In this document: positions 18,849 through 27,529 of the stretch, piece after piece
How the letters are laid out: every line of letters begins with the position of its first letter
Position numbering within the stretch: position 1 is the first letter of the stretch
Assembly: GCF_001654455.1 (NCBI RefSeq)
Contig: NZ_CP015772.1
Location: 3,224,001 to 3,288,000 of the forward strand
DNA from: Niabella ginsenosidivorans
GTDB taxonomy: Bacteria > Bacteroidota > Bacteroidia > Chitinophagales > Chitinophagaceae
Direction: 5' to 3'
DNA length: 64,000 bases
Position numbers and translations under genes: made by a program
Notes under the pieces: model-generated
Database searches by the model: none
The model's input: only the letters and a program-made list of their open reading frames with translations
Told to the model about the DNA's origin: nothing

Positions 18849-20159
18849 CTATATTTCAACTAATTTCAAGTTGTGTTTTGTAGCCAGTTTCAATAAATAC
18901 TGTTGCTCGCGTTGCTTTAATTGCTGTTCATATTTAGCAGCTCCTTGTTCTAAATAAGCTGTCCCTTTAGTCAGTAAGTTATAAAATGCAATAGCAATTT
19001 TTCTGGCTCCTGCTTTTATTGCAATTGCGGGACCTTTCCTGGCGCGTATTCTGCGTATAAATGTTCCAATGGCTATATGTTTGCTATTGAGCAGCGATTG
19101 TGCGATCTCCCTGAATATCTGGCCCACTCTGGAACTGTTTTTCATTTTTGCTTTCCTGCTGCGGCTGCCGCTTTGGTTATGATCAGGGGAAAGCCCGCAC
19201 CAGCTTACATAATGCTTTTCCGTAGGAAATCTACTCAGATCGGTACCTGTTTCTCCCAGCAGCTTCAACATAGAATAGTTGGTTACTCCCGGCAGACAGC
19301 CCGCATCTACACCGTATATATTGAGCAATTTTTGATTTAAATCCTTAATCATTGGCTTATGATGGCGTACGGGCTTCTCCTTATGTACCGGCGCTACAAA
19401 TGAACTACCTTGCTCCAGAAAAGAAAGCAACACTTCCATACGCTGATCTACTATGAGTATTTGCTGCTCATGAATTTTCCAAAGCCTGAGGTTCTGTTCC
19501 AACAAGAACAGCCAGCTTTCATTGTAGTTGCCTTCTAAGGCCATCAATACCTCGTCTGCCTTTTTATCTTTTATACTTTTGTGACACAGGCTTAATAATA
19601 CCTTTCCGTCCCTTTCCCCTCTAAGGATCGCCTCTATCATACGGATACCACTGACACCAGTAATCTGAGAAATAACCTCCGTCAATTTGATGTTCATCAA
19701 CTCTAATGCCTTCTGCATTTTATTTACATAACTGCTGCCCATACTGATAATATCTTCCCGCTCCCGCATTAGCATCCGGAGTTCTTTCAATCTACCGGCC
19801 GGTATATAGCTTTGCCGTACCAATCCTGCACTAAACATTTTCTGCATCCAACAGGCATCCGCAACATCTGTCTTCCGACCTTTTACCTGCTTTACCTCTT
19901 TGGGATTTACCAGGCATACACAGAAACCGGCTTGCTCCAGCAGCTCAGGCAGCGCAATCCAGTAGACGCCTGTAGCCTCCATACATACATTTTTCACCTG
20001 CTGGCTCCTAAGATCTTCAATACACTTACGATAGCTAAACGTAAAAGTATCGTAACTTTTAACCGTAATCCCATCACAGGAAACGAAGATTTTCTTTGAG
20101 CCGATATCTATAGCGGCTGCACACGCATTGTGTTGTTCAAAACTGACTAAATTTGACAT
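18849..20159 (-). CDS. IS110-family DEDD transposase (recombinase)
   Basis: A 436-residue protein with an N-terminal RuvC-like DEDD domain: D18 in AAIDIGSKK, E61 in MEATGVYW, and D98 and D101 in RKTDVADA. The C-terminal Transposase_20 domain holds the putative catalytic serine near residue 331 in NQSGSRSRK. Length and motifs are complete, so it is probably active. In this family the recombinase is guided by a bridge RNA from the element's non-coding end. Confidence 0.95.
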   Translation of the reverse strand: MSNLVSFEQHNACAAAIDIGSKKIFVSCDGITVKSYDTFTFSYRKCIEDLRSQQVKNVCMEATGVYWIALPELLEQAGFCVCLVNPKEVKQVKGRKTDVADACWMQKMFSAGLVRQSYIPAGRLKELRMLMREREDIISMGSSYVNKMQKALELMNIKLTEVISQITGVSGIRMIEAILRGERDGKVLLSLCHKSIKDKKADEVLMALEGNYNESWLFLLEQNLRLWKIHEQQILIVDQRMEVLLSFLEQGSSFVAPVHKEKPVRHHKPMIKDLNQKLLNIYGVDAGCLPGVTNYSMLKLLGETGTDLSRFPTEKHYVSWCGLSPDHNQSGSRSRKAKMKNSSRVGQIFREIAQSLLNSKHIAIGTFIRRIRARKGPAIAIKAGARKIAIAFYNLLTKGTAYLEQGAAKYEQQLKQREQQYLLKLATKHNLKLVEI

Positions 20160-20367
20160 AACTACTTTTTTAAGTATTAATTAAAAAAAGCAGGTTACAG
20201 CTCAAAGAGGTTCAATAAAAAAGCAATGTGCCAAACGGGAATGCTGCTGCAAACAGTATCACCAAACATTAATGCACCATTCTTTGAAGCAAGTGTCGAC
20301 AGGAGGTACAAAACACTAATCGATACGACGGCTACGCTGCTGTAACCTGCTTCTTTCAAAGATACCA
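20160..20367 (-). ncRNA. Candidate IS110 bridge-RNA region
   Basis: This is the non-coding end upstream of the transposase start, where IS110-group elements encode their bridge RNA. A perfect 14-bp inverted repeat (AAGCAGGTTACAGC at 20188-20201, GCTGTAACCTGCTT at 20339-20352) encloses about 137 bp, which would fold as one long closing stem with internal loops for target and donor recognition. No ORF is present. RNA existence and ends are inferred from family knowledge and this structure. Confidence 0.45.
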
Positions 20368-20376
20368 CTTGTCATT

Positions 20377-20762
20377 ACTCATTAATTTTGATCCCTAATT
20401 AACAAGTCGGAATGACGTTCCTTATGTAGATTCATTTCCAATAACTTACAACACTTGTCATTAACAGCAATCATAAAAGCGTTGCTTTTATGCTCATTGA
20501 AATGACAATTATCCAATCGTCATCCCGACCAAACCCGCTTTCAGCGGGAGCGCGGAGAGATCTCATCTATTATAGAGATTTACCTTCGGTGAAATTGTTC
20601 TCCGCTTCGCTTCGGTCGAATCCGATAGCTATCGGATGACGGCATTATATATTGTTGATCTTCAAAATAATACAGGGTGACATTACTTTTAGTCAGCCTC
20701 CAATGCATTCACTATTTCTGAACCGGTTCCTGCTTACTTCATTCTGTTATGAACAAAAGCCG
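20377..20762. other. Intergenic region between IS110 and GH172
   Basis: It contains further palindromic-repeat material: a partial copy at about 20390-20416 (AAGTCGGAATGACG) and the larger block at 20456-20640. No gene was recognised. Confidence 0.6.
20456..20640 (+). repeat. Palindromic intergenic repeat, right copy
   Basis: It is the same family and orientation as the block at 18681-18836. It contains nested inverted repeats, for example CCCGCTTTCAGCGGG and ATAAAAGCGTTGCTTTTAT, and ends CCGATAGCTATCGG, all able to form hairpins. The pair brackets the IS110 element. Confidence 0.7.
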
Positions 20763-22043
20763 CTAATGTTCATCCCCCCATAATCCGGGATCATTGCCCT
20801 TATTTTTCCGCCATTCATTCCGCCAGCGCTGTATGTCTACCGGCCCGATGAGTGGCATGGGTCTGCGCGCTGCTGCACCGGGGATCGCCGGGACCCTCAT
20901 TGCCTTATCCTGATACCAGTAAGCCACGCTGGCCAGATCCAGTGTCAGTACATTATTGCTGCCATGTTCTATTGTAAACTTCAACGCCTTATTAAAATAA
21001 ACAGGATCTGCAATATTGAATCTGTAAATATGCGTACGCCCCAGGAAACCCATATCCTCATTTACCCTGGCGTACCCGAAATAAGGGGTGGCATAAGGTT
21101 TTTGGGGAGCACCCCATGACGTATTAAAATAGTCTTCTGTACCTGTACCATTCATTGCAGGTAAGGTGTCATTGTCAATAAACAGCATATCATCCCCTTC
21201 CCCGTACCAGTAAGGTGTGGGTGATTGTACATAATAGTTCACACCGGCAAAATGCCCCCTGCCTTTAATATCAGCAATTATATAATTACCGGCGCCGGTT
21301 TTGTTGGGCCTGTTCGGACCAAACATCCAGTGTTCATTTTCTACACTATCAGCGGAGGTCATCAGTTGCCTGTTATACCAGGCATGAAAACGGCCGGCAT
21401 GTGCCGGTAGTTTTTTCATTTTTATATAATCGATATAGAAATAAAATGTATTGATAGTCTTATCCGCCTGATTTTCGATTTCTATACGCGCGCCTTTACT
21501 GAAAGGCATGGCAAAATAGCTTACCAGGCCCATTCCGTTTGCGGGAGTAGCAGCCAGAGGCGCCGATGTAAACAGATAAGATTCATTCCAGCCCTGACCA
21601 AAGAACGGGCCGATGGGTGATTCAACAGAAGGATAATCATTACCGTCCCAATACATTCTAAGGATCACATCATTCCGGCTCAGCACACCGGGCTCAGGCC
21701 CCATTGTGACCCAGATATGATCAATGATGCCCGCACCGGTTACCTGAAAGAGGGTCCGTTTTTCGCCGGGTTTGATTTGCTGTATATTATCATGATTATC
21801 CCCCGACCGGTCATAACTGCTGACACGCCTGGATTGCAGGTGCTTTTTTATCCTGATGAGGTCCATCATTTCCTGGGAGAAACCCGATTTTGCAGGCAAT
21901 AGTGCATTGAAAAGAAAAAGAGCATATACGATCCGGTAAACCGGAAGACAGCTGTTCCCCCGCTCCATGTCAACAACCTCCGGTTTAGGTGACAGGCGCC
22001 GGAAAATTGTTAGCTGCTTAAGAAAAAAAAGATACGCGTTCAT
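20763..22043 (-). CDS. GH172 (DUF2961) glycoside hydrolase
   Basis: About 426 residues from ATG 22043, chosen because it overlaps the upstream stop as ATGA, implying translational coupling. A downstream ATG at 21968 would give a cleaner signal peptide (VYALFLFNALLPAKSGFSQ) and is a real alternative. DUF2961 features are VSSYDRSGDN near the N-terminus, MYWDGNDYPSVESPIGPFFG, YWYGEGDDMLFID and GTGTEDYFNTSW, and the protein ends WRKNKGNDPGLWGDEH. It is closely related to the preceding gene (tandem duplication). Known GH172 enzymes cleave alpha-furanosidic linkages. It is the last gene before the IS110 insertion. Confidence 0.84.
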   Translation of the reverse strand: MNAYLFFLKQLTIFRRLSPKPEVVDMERGNSCLPVYRIVYALFLFNALLPAKSGFSQEMMDLIRIKKHLQSRRVSSYDRSGDNHDNIQQIKPGEKRTLFQVTGAGIIDHIWVTMGPEPGVLSRNDVILRMYWDGNDYPSVESPIGPFFGQGWNESYLFTSAPLAATPANGMGLVSYFAMPFSKGARIEIENQADKTINTFYFYIDYIKMKKLPAHAGRFHAWYNRQLMTSADSVENEHWMFGPNRPNKTGAGNYIIADIKGRGHFAGVNYYVQSPTPYWYGEGDDMLFIDNDTLPAMNGTGTEDYFNTSWGAPQKPYATPYFGYARVNEDMGFLGRTHIYRFNIADPVYFNKALKFTIEHGSNNVLTLDLASVAYWYQDKAMRVPAIPGAAARRPMPLIGPVDIQRWRNEWRKNKGNDPGLWGDEH

Positions 22044-23284
22044 TGTTCGTTCCCCCATAATCCGGGATCATTTCCCTTGTTTTTCCGCCATTCATTCCGC
22101 CAGCGGTGTATATCACCTATATTGATTAATGGTTTTGGTTTCCGTCCTTCCTTATCAGGGATCGCAGCAACAGGTGCTGCTTCGCTCTGATACCAATAGG
22201 CCACACTGGCCAGATCCAGCGTTAGTACATTATTATGTCCATGTTCGATCGTGAACCGGAAGGAGCTGTTGAAAAAGAGCGGGTCATTGATATGAAAGCG
22301 GTATAAATGGGTCCTTCCCATCCAGCCGATAGCATCATTTACCCTGGGATAACCATAATAGGCATTTGAAAACTTTGTTTTGGGGCACCAGGCCGTATTA
22401 AAATAATCTTCCGTTCCGGTACCGTGCAATGTGGGCTCTTTGGCACCATCAATATAGATCATATCATCTCCTTCCCCGTACCACATGGGTGTAGGTGATT
22501 GCACATAATAGTTGACCCCCACAAACTGCCCCTGTCCTTTTATATCAGCGATCACATAATTATCCTGTCCCGTTTTATTGTAACCAGATTTACCTAATAT
22601 CCCCCATTCATTTTCTCCTTCTTTTTTTGAAGCGCCCATCAGCTGCCTGTTGTACCAGCTGTGAAAGCGGCCGGTATGCGGCGGCAGTTTTTCCATAGCG
22701 GTATAATCTATGTAGTAATAGAAGGCATCAATATTTCTGCCGGACTGGTTTTCAATCTCGATTCGGGCGCCCTTTTCAAAAGGCATATTAAAATAGGAAA
22801 CCATTGCCCTGCCCTGTACAGCGCTTGCGGAAAGTGGCAAAGCATTATAATCATATGCTTCATTCCATCCCTGGCCAAAAAAAGGACCGATCGGCGCCGC
22901 TACGGACGGGTATTCCTTTCCGTCCCAGTACATGCGTATGAGTATATCATTGCGGCTTAATGCAGCAGGGTCCGGCGCCATAGTGATCCAGATATGATTG
23001 ATGATGCCAGCGCCTTCTACATTAAAAATGACTTTCTTTTCATTATTCCCGATCTTTATAAAATCATCCGTTCCTCCAGACCGGTCGTAGCTGCTTACTC
23101 TTTTTGAAGTAAGCCCCTGCCGTATCTGTGTAAGCGCCGAAAGATCATTGTTCAATGCCTGCGCATGTAAACAATCAGGCAGCAGTAAAATGATCCATAA
23201 GATCCATACTATCTTCAATGCAGACCATTTGTGTGTCTTCAGGTCTGCACCTGTCTTTCTTATATCAACGTCTTGTTTCAACAT
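22040..23284 (-). CDS. GH172 (DUF2961) glycoside hydrolase
   Basis: A 414-residue protein with a hydrophobic signal segment (IVWILWIILLLPDCLHAQ) after about 20 polar residues. Conserved blocks are SSYDRSGGTDD, MYWDGKEYPSVAAPIGPFFG, WYGEGDDMIYID and GTGTEDYFNTAW (near residue 286). The C-terminus WRKNKGNDPGLWGNEQ is nearly identical to the next gene, showing a recent tandem duplication. It follows the 719-aa gene by 5 bp. It probably acts in the periplasm on furanose-containing oligosaccharides. Confidence 0.85.
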   Translation of the reverse strand: MLKQDVDIRKTGADLKTHKWSALKIVWILWIILLLPDCLHAQALNNDLSALTQIRQGLTSKRVSSYDRSGGTDDFIKIGNNEKKVIFNVEGAGIINHIWITMAPDPAALSRNDILIRMYWDGKEYPSVAAPIGPFFGQGWNEAYDYNALPLSASAVQGRAMVSYFNMPFEKGARIEIENQSGRNIDAFYYYIDYTAMEKLPPHTGRFHSWYNRQLMGASKKEGENEWGILGKSGYNKTGQDNYVIADIKGQGQFVGVNYYVQSPTPMWYGEGDDMIYIDGAKEPTLHGTGTEDYFNTAWCPKTKFSNAYYGYPRVNDAIGWMGRTHLYRFHINDPLFFNSSFRFTIEHGHNNVLTLDLASVAYWYQSEAAPVAAIPDKEGRKPKPLINIGDIHRWRNEWRKNKGNDPGLWGNEQ

Positions 23285-23288
23285 GTTA

Positions 23289-25448
23289 CTAAGGTTTGGC
23301 TGTATCCAGCATCTGATGAATCAACTTTTGAGCAGGAGCCCCGATCGACGTATTTTTAGTCAGGTCCCAGTAACTCTGGTTTTGCACAATCTGTGTTTGT
23401 GTAGTTACGATCCAGCTTTGGATCCAACCCGTTAACGTGCACCATGCACCCCAGCCGGCATCTGAGTTAGAAGCCCAGTATTCCCATTTCCCATAATCAA
23501 ATGCCCGGAACCACGCCCCATCCAGGTCTTTGTGTTTACTACTTTGTACCTGTATGCGTGTTAAAAAATCAGATAACTTCCGCGTGGCCTGCAGATAGTC
23601 CCTATTCCCTGTAGCAAGCGCTGCTTCATGCAGACTGAATAAGGCAAAGTTGTTGGTGTACAGCATACAACCGATCTGCTGCCCGTTTTTGGTAATCAAC
23701 GATCCTTCATCTGAACCATAATCATTGTTTGTTTTCAGCTCCTTAAACATCCCTTTGCCTTTGCCCAGCTCTTCACGGATAATACCACAGCTGTCCTGGT
23801 ATTTCAGTAACTCCCTGATCATTTCATCCAGCCATTGCCGGTGCTCAGGGGTATCTTCCACACGTACCAGCCAGGCCAGCGGCAGGATCATGCGCGCCCG
23901 CTGCGTTTGCAGACTGCTCCCCCACTTCCATTGATCAGGATAGTCCTTCATCGTAATGGCAATCGCTTTTTTGGTACGCTCCAGCAGCGGCTGATACCCC
24001 GTCTTATGATACAACCACAGGTACAACGCCCACATCCACGATTCAAAATGCGGAGAAGGATGTTCCAGGTCGCGGTTATAATAATAGCGCCAGCCGTTTT
24101 TTATAATATCCGCTTCTTCCAGCCGTTCTCCCCGGAACCCCTGCCGGCCCGTTGTTCTGAAATTAGCCAGGATCGCCGCTGCCAGCTCCTTGTTCCACTG
24201 ACCTGTTTTAAGATACGCAGCCGCACCCAAAGCTCCCAGTATCGCCCGGGAGTTATCATCGCCATAAAAAGTACCGGCATTGGTAGTGGCCCACCCGATC
24301 AATCCGTAAGCCGGACTCTGCGGATCACTCTTTGGTCCGGCCCGCAGGTTGGACGTCTTAAACAAATAATTAATAATATTTACTGCCCTGTTCTTATAAT
24401 CCGTGTTGCGCAGCAACCGGCCGGCGGCGGCAAGTGCCATGCCGGCTTCCCCCTGTACATCCGCACGCATCCAGTAACGGTATTGCTGGCTGCCGTCATA
24501 GTAGATGGTGGACGTGTGCCCTTCCAGGATACCCAATGAACCATCACCATTGGGCTGATCCTGGCTTACCGGTGGCCCTACCGGTTTTAATCCATCGCTG
24601 CCGTATTTCTCCCATTCCTTCTTCCAGACGGGATGAATGTAGAACCTGCCATTTGCATACCACTCCACCCCTTTCTGAATACTATTGCGCAGGGCATTGG
24701 CCGGCAGCTGTCCTGTCCGCCCAAACATCGGCCGCACATCCGGCTTCCACTGTTTAACAGCTGCTGATGCTCCTGTAAGTTGTGATACGATATAAGACAA
24801 TACGCTTCTTACCGGCAGTTCCGGCCCATAGCGACCCGTTTTAAAATTACTGAACGCAGTAGTACCAATCAGCACCCCGTTCTTACGGAACAACAGCGGA
24901 TACGTAAGGGTACTGTCCAGGCCCAGTTCTGCTTTGTCCACACCCACCACTTTTGCCAAAACAATCAACGGGTCCTTAACCGTTACCGGTAATACATGGC
25001 AGTTCTGGATGCCCAGCAAGGCCATACGTGGTGCGGCTGATCCAAACAGATCGGTTGTGACCACGCCTCTTTCCAGATGTGTTTCCAGCGGCTTTGAAGG
25101 AATATCCAATCCAGGATATGCCGCCGGATATTCTACATACAGCCGTAATCCCCGGGAGGCTGCTGTGTGCAGCAGGGCTTCACTGATCCGGTTCTCAGGA
25201 TCCATTTCCGGATAATGAACGGCAGTGATCAGCACACCGGACCCTGCGGGTGCAGCCCGGATGGCCGCTCCCGGTGTCTTGTATTGTTTTAGCGGGTACC
25301 CTTCTTCTTTTAACAGCACATACAGATCATTCTGCTCACTGCCATAGTAGGCGATGCTTTTTTTACCGGTCTGTGCATTGACCATCATTCCTGCCCCCAG
25401 CCAGAACAGCAACCCAATTATATATTTTACTTGCATACATTTAATCAT
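23289..25448 (-). CDS. Secreted two-domain protein: GATase-like fold plus alpha/alpha-barrel
   Basis: A 719-residue protein with a signal peptide (YIIGLLFWLGAGMMVNAQ). Residues about 30-230 look like a Rossmann/GATase-type domain (GVLITAVHYPEMDP, GLRLYVEYPAAYPG). Residues about 250-700 are helical with Trp-rich repeats (WMWALYLWLYHKTG, WEYWASNSDAGWGAW), resembling six-hairpin glycosidases, lyases or epimerases. I do not recognise a named family and cannot assign catalytic residues. Its start overlaps the ceramidase-like stop by 4 bp and it runs into the GH172 genes. A saccharide-processing role is inferred from context. Confidence 0.6.
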   Translation of the reverse strand: MIKCMQVKYIIGLLFWLGAGMMVNAQTGKKSIAYYGSEQNDLYVLLKEEGYPLKQYKTPGAAIRAAPAGSGVLITAVHYPEMDPENRISEALLHTAASRGLRLYVEYPAAYPGLDIPSKPLETHLERGVVTTDLFGSAAPRMALLGIQNCHVLPVTVKDPLIVLAKVVGVDKAELGLDSTLTYPLLFRKNGVLIGTTAFSNFKTGRYGPELPVRSVLSYIVSQLTGASAAVKQWKPDVRPMFGRTGQLPANALRNSIQKGVEWYANGRFYIHPVWKKEWEKYGSDGLKPVGPPVSQDQPNGDGSLGILEGHTSTIYYDGSQQYRYWMRADVQGEAGMALAAAGRLLRNTDYKNRAVNIINYLFKTSNLRAGPKSDPQSPAYGLIGWATTNAGTFYGDDNSRAILGALGAAAYLKTGQWNKELAAAILANFRTTGRQGFRGERLEEADIIKNGWRYYYNRDLEHPSPHFESWMWALYLWLYHKTGYQPLLERTKKAIAITMKDYPDQWKWGSSLQTQRARMILPLAWLVRVEDTPEHRQWLDEMIRELLKYQDSCGIIREELGKGKGMFKELKTNNDYGSDEGSLITKNGQQIGCMLYTNNFALFSLHEAALATGNRDYLQATRKLSDFLTRIQVQSSKHKDLDGAWFRAFDYGKWEYWASNSDAGWGAWCTLTGWIQSWIVTTQTQIVQNQSYWDLTKNTSIGAPAQKLIHQMLDTAKP

Positions 25449-26680
25449 TTAACAAGAAGTGCATCTGTTTTATAAAACTGCTGCTGTAATAATGCTATAG
25501 CAGCTTCCTGTATCCGCTCACAGGCATCCTGTTCCAAAAAAGACCATTTTCCCGGCCCGGTTTCATAACCTCCTTCTTCAAAAGCCTTTACCGTAGGTAC
25601 ATATCCTATATTGTTTTCTGAAAATCCCGCAACAAGGGTCTGTTCAAAAGGCGACTGTCTTTCAATCTCCAGCGCTGTTTCCACAAAGATTTCTCCCGGC
25701 AAAAATAATACCGCCAGGGAGGTGCCGAAGTGGATCAGGCTGATACGGGCAACAGCATCCAGGGAATTGGTAATTCCTGATCCGTTTCTGATGGATAAGG
25801 GAATATTGATTTGTTTCAGGGAAAATGCCGGGCTTTCAAGGAACATTTCCGAACCGTTTTCTACCAAAGCAGCCATCGCCATTCCATGCGCTTTTGAATA
25901 GGCGGCACCCATAGAAACCGTAGGAGGATTAATATTACCAGCCGCACCGTTCAAAAAAAGGGCCACGCCATTTTTGCCGGTGCGTTCCAGCGCCGCACAC
26001 AATTCTCCGGGAAAATCAGCCGATACCCGCGGGATACACATTTCGTGTACAGGATGACAAACAGCCTGCACCACAGTTGCCACACAATGCTGGTTTTTAT
26101 TATTTAACTGCAGCCATTTAACCCTCCGGTCTACAGGTTGCCCGTTCATGATAGCACTATCAAGGGGTTGCAATGAATCCGAATTTACAATCCCCTCCGG
26201 TGTTTTTACCCGCCGCTGCACTGCGTGATCTTCCAGTAATGAAACCCCTGCTGACAGTTCACAGGGTAACATCTTGTCTGCAGCAATTTCTGTTGCTTCC
26301 CGTATATTGGTTTGTATTTTTTTTATCCAGCTTTTAAAAGCATCCGTCTGGTAAAGACCGGTAAGGCCCCCTGACTCCGGGGCACTATGGGTATGTGTAC
26401 AGCAGAGCACGATCTTTTCAGCGGGGATCGTTCCGGCCATTCCCTGTTTAAAAGTATCCCATCCACCAACAGAAGTATCCGTAAGCGATAGTAAATCGAG
26501 CGATACGATCGCCACTTTTTCCGTGCCGGATTGCAACACCAGCACCCGTGCTTTTAATGGCGTCCGTACCGATTCAAAAGGAGCATATGTACCCTTTACG
26601 GATGAGGTCAGCAGTCCTATTTCCAGAGGTGGGGTGATGTCTGTTACAAAGGTTCCGGCGTATAATGCTGCTTCACTCAT
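25445..26680 (-). CDS. Neutral ceramidase-fold hydrolase (Ceramidase_alk-like), function unknown
   Basis: A 411-residue protein without a signal peptide. The CCTHTHSAP segment (His96 and His98) matches the zinc-binding motif of neutral ceramidases; DITPPLEIGL near the N-terminus and FLNGAAGNINP are further family blocks. The classical C-terminal ceramidase domain is absent. Such short members are common in Bacteroidota glycan loci and are unlikely to act on ceramide; an amidase or esterase role on a sugar derivative is possible. It overlaps both neighbours by 4 bp. Confidence 0.72.
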   Translation of the reverse strand: MSEAALYAGTFVTDITPPLEIGLLTSSVKGTYAPFESVRTPLKARVLVLQSGTEKVAIVSLDLLSLTDTSVGGWDTFKQGMAGTIPAEKIVLCCTHTHSAPESGGLTGLYQTDAFKSWIKKIQTNIREATEIAADKMLPCELSAGVSLLEDHAVQRRVKTPEGIVNSDSLQPLDSAIMNGQPVDRRVKWLQLNNKNQHCVATVVQAVCHPVHEMCIPRVSADFPGELCAALERTGKNGVALFLNGAAGNINPPTVSMGAAYSKAHGMAMAALVENGSEMFLESPAFSLKQINIPLSIRNGSGITNSLDAVARISLIHFGTSLAVLFLPGEIFVETALEIERQSPFEQTLVAGFSENNIGYVPTVKAFEEGGYETGPGKWSFLEQDACERIQEAAIALLQQQFYKTDALLVK

Positions 26681-27489
26681 GGCTTTCTTTTTACCCAGTT
26701 ATAGGCCTGCAGCCAGAAATTAGTATAGCTCTCCCACAATTCAAAATTGATACCCCAGTGTGGCGCCGGATCAGACATATAGGTCAATACCCGTCCCGCT
26801 CCATAGGTTCCTGCAACCAATAACGGATGACCGGTTTCTTTCACCCGTACAATCACTTCTCCTTCTGGTTGTTCCTGAACCTCGTTATAGCCAAATATGG
26901 GCGGAAAGCTGCTCCACGAAAGTCCTTTTACAACCGGATGCTCCGGCAGCACTACTTCTGCTGTAAAGCCCGCTGAAGATTCTACCAGGTCTTCGGTTGA
27001 CAAACATCCTACCGGCAATGCTTCCTGTAACACGCTTCTTCCCCAGCCCGACCTGTTTTGAACGCCGCTGAATGACAACCAGCCACCCAGCATCATCATT
27101 CCGCCACCACCCCGGATCCACTCTTTGATCACCTGCAAACGGTCGGGAAAAGTAACTACTTTATTTTCCCTGCGCGCCCTGTCAAAAAAACTCGGATATA
27201 AATGAAAGCACTTGGCTTCCACATCACTGATGATGAGTACCGCTGATTGCTCCAGATAGGTTTCCAGCCTGCCCGGTTCCAGCCGGTACAGCTCCCAGTT
27301 AGACAGGGGTGTTACATCTGCCTCCTGTTCCAGTGCTTCGGTAAGCCGTTCACCATAAAAGTGCAGATCTGCGTCTTTTGTTTCCGTGCCAAACGGTGTT
27401 TCAATAAATGTGGGTCCTACATGGAATACCCAGTCACCCAGGTATAAAACATGTTCTTCTTTTGTTCTCACTACTTGTTTTGCTCTCAT
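26677..27489 (-). CDS. Class I glutamine amidotransferase-like protein (DUF1355 type)
   Basis: A 270-residue cytoplasmic protein. VLYLGDWVFHVGP at the start, IREWIRGGGG-like text (IKEWIRGGGGMMMLGGW, about 128-143) and the C-terminal PLLVAGTYGAGRVLTYMSD match the putative glutamine amidotransferase family found beside sugar-catabolic genes. No obvious catalytic Cys nucleophile elbow is seen, so it may be a non-catalytic or ThuA-like member. It starts 41 bp after the symporter and is coupled to the ceramidase-like gene by an ATGA overlap. Confidence 0.65.
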   Translation of the reverse strand: MRAKQVVRTKEEHVLYLGDWVFHVGPTFIETPFGTETKDADLHFYGERLTEALEQEADVTPLSNWELYRLEPGRLETYLEQSAVLIISDVEAKCFHLYPSFFDRARRENKVVTFPDRLQVIKEWIRGGGGMMMLGGWLSFSGVQNRSGWGRSVLQEALPVGCLSTEDLVESSAGFTAEVVLPEHPVVKGLSWSSFPPIFGYNEVQEQPEGEVIVRVKETGHPLLVAGTYGAGRVLTYMSDPAPHWGINFELWESYTNFWLQAYNWVKRKP

Positions 27490-27529
27490 GATTGTTTATA
27501 CATTAAATAGTTATTATGCCGGTTGTTTA

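Larger units (their letters stand above)
18828..20376 (-). mobile_element. IS110-family insertion sequence (ends approximate)
   Basis: The element contains the transposase (18849-20159) and its upstream non-coding part. The estimated ends are the inverted pair AATGACAAG (18828-18836) and CTTGTCATT (20368-20376), but IS110 elements often lack terminal inverted repeats, so true boundaries may differ by tens of bases. It sits among palindromic repeats, a usual target of this family, and interrupts the otherwise continuous PUL between GH172 and GH43 genes. Confidence 0.7.

Noticed and set aside
25445-26680. Ceramide-degrading enzyme
   Set aside because: Only the N-terminal ceramidase-like domain is present, without signal peptide, and the context is glycan catabolism.
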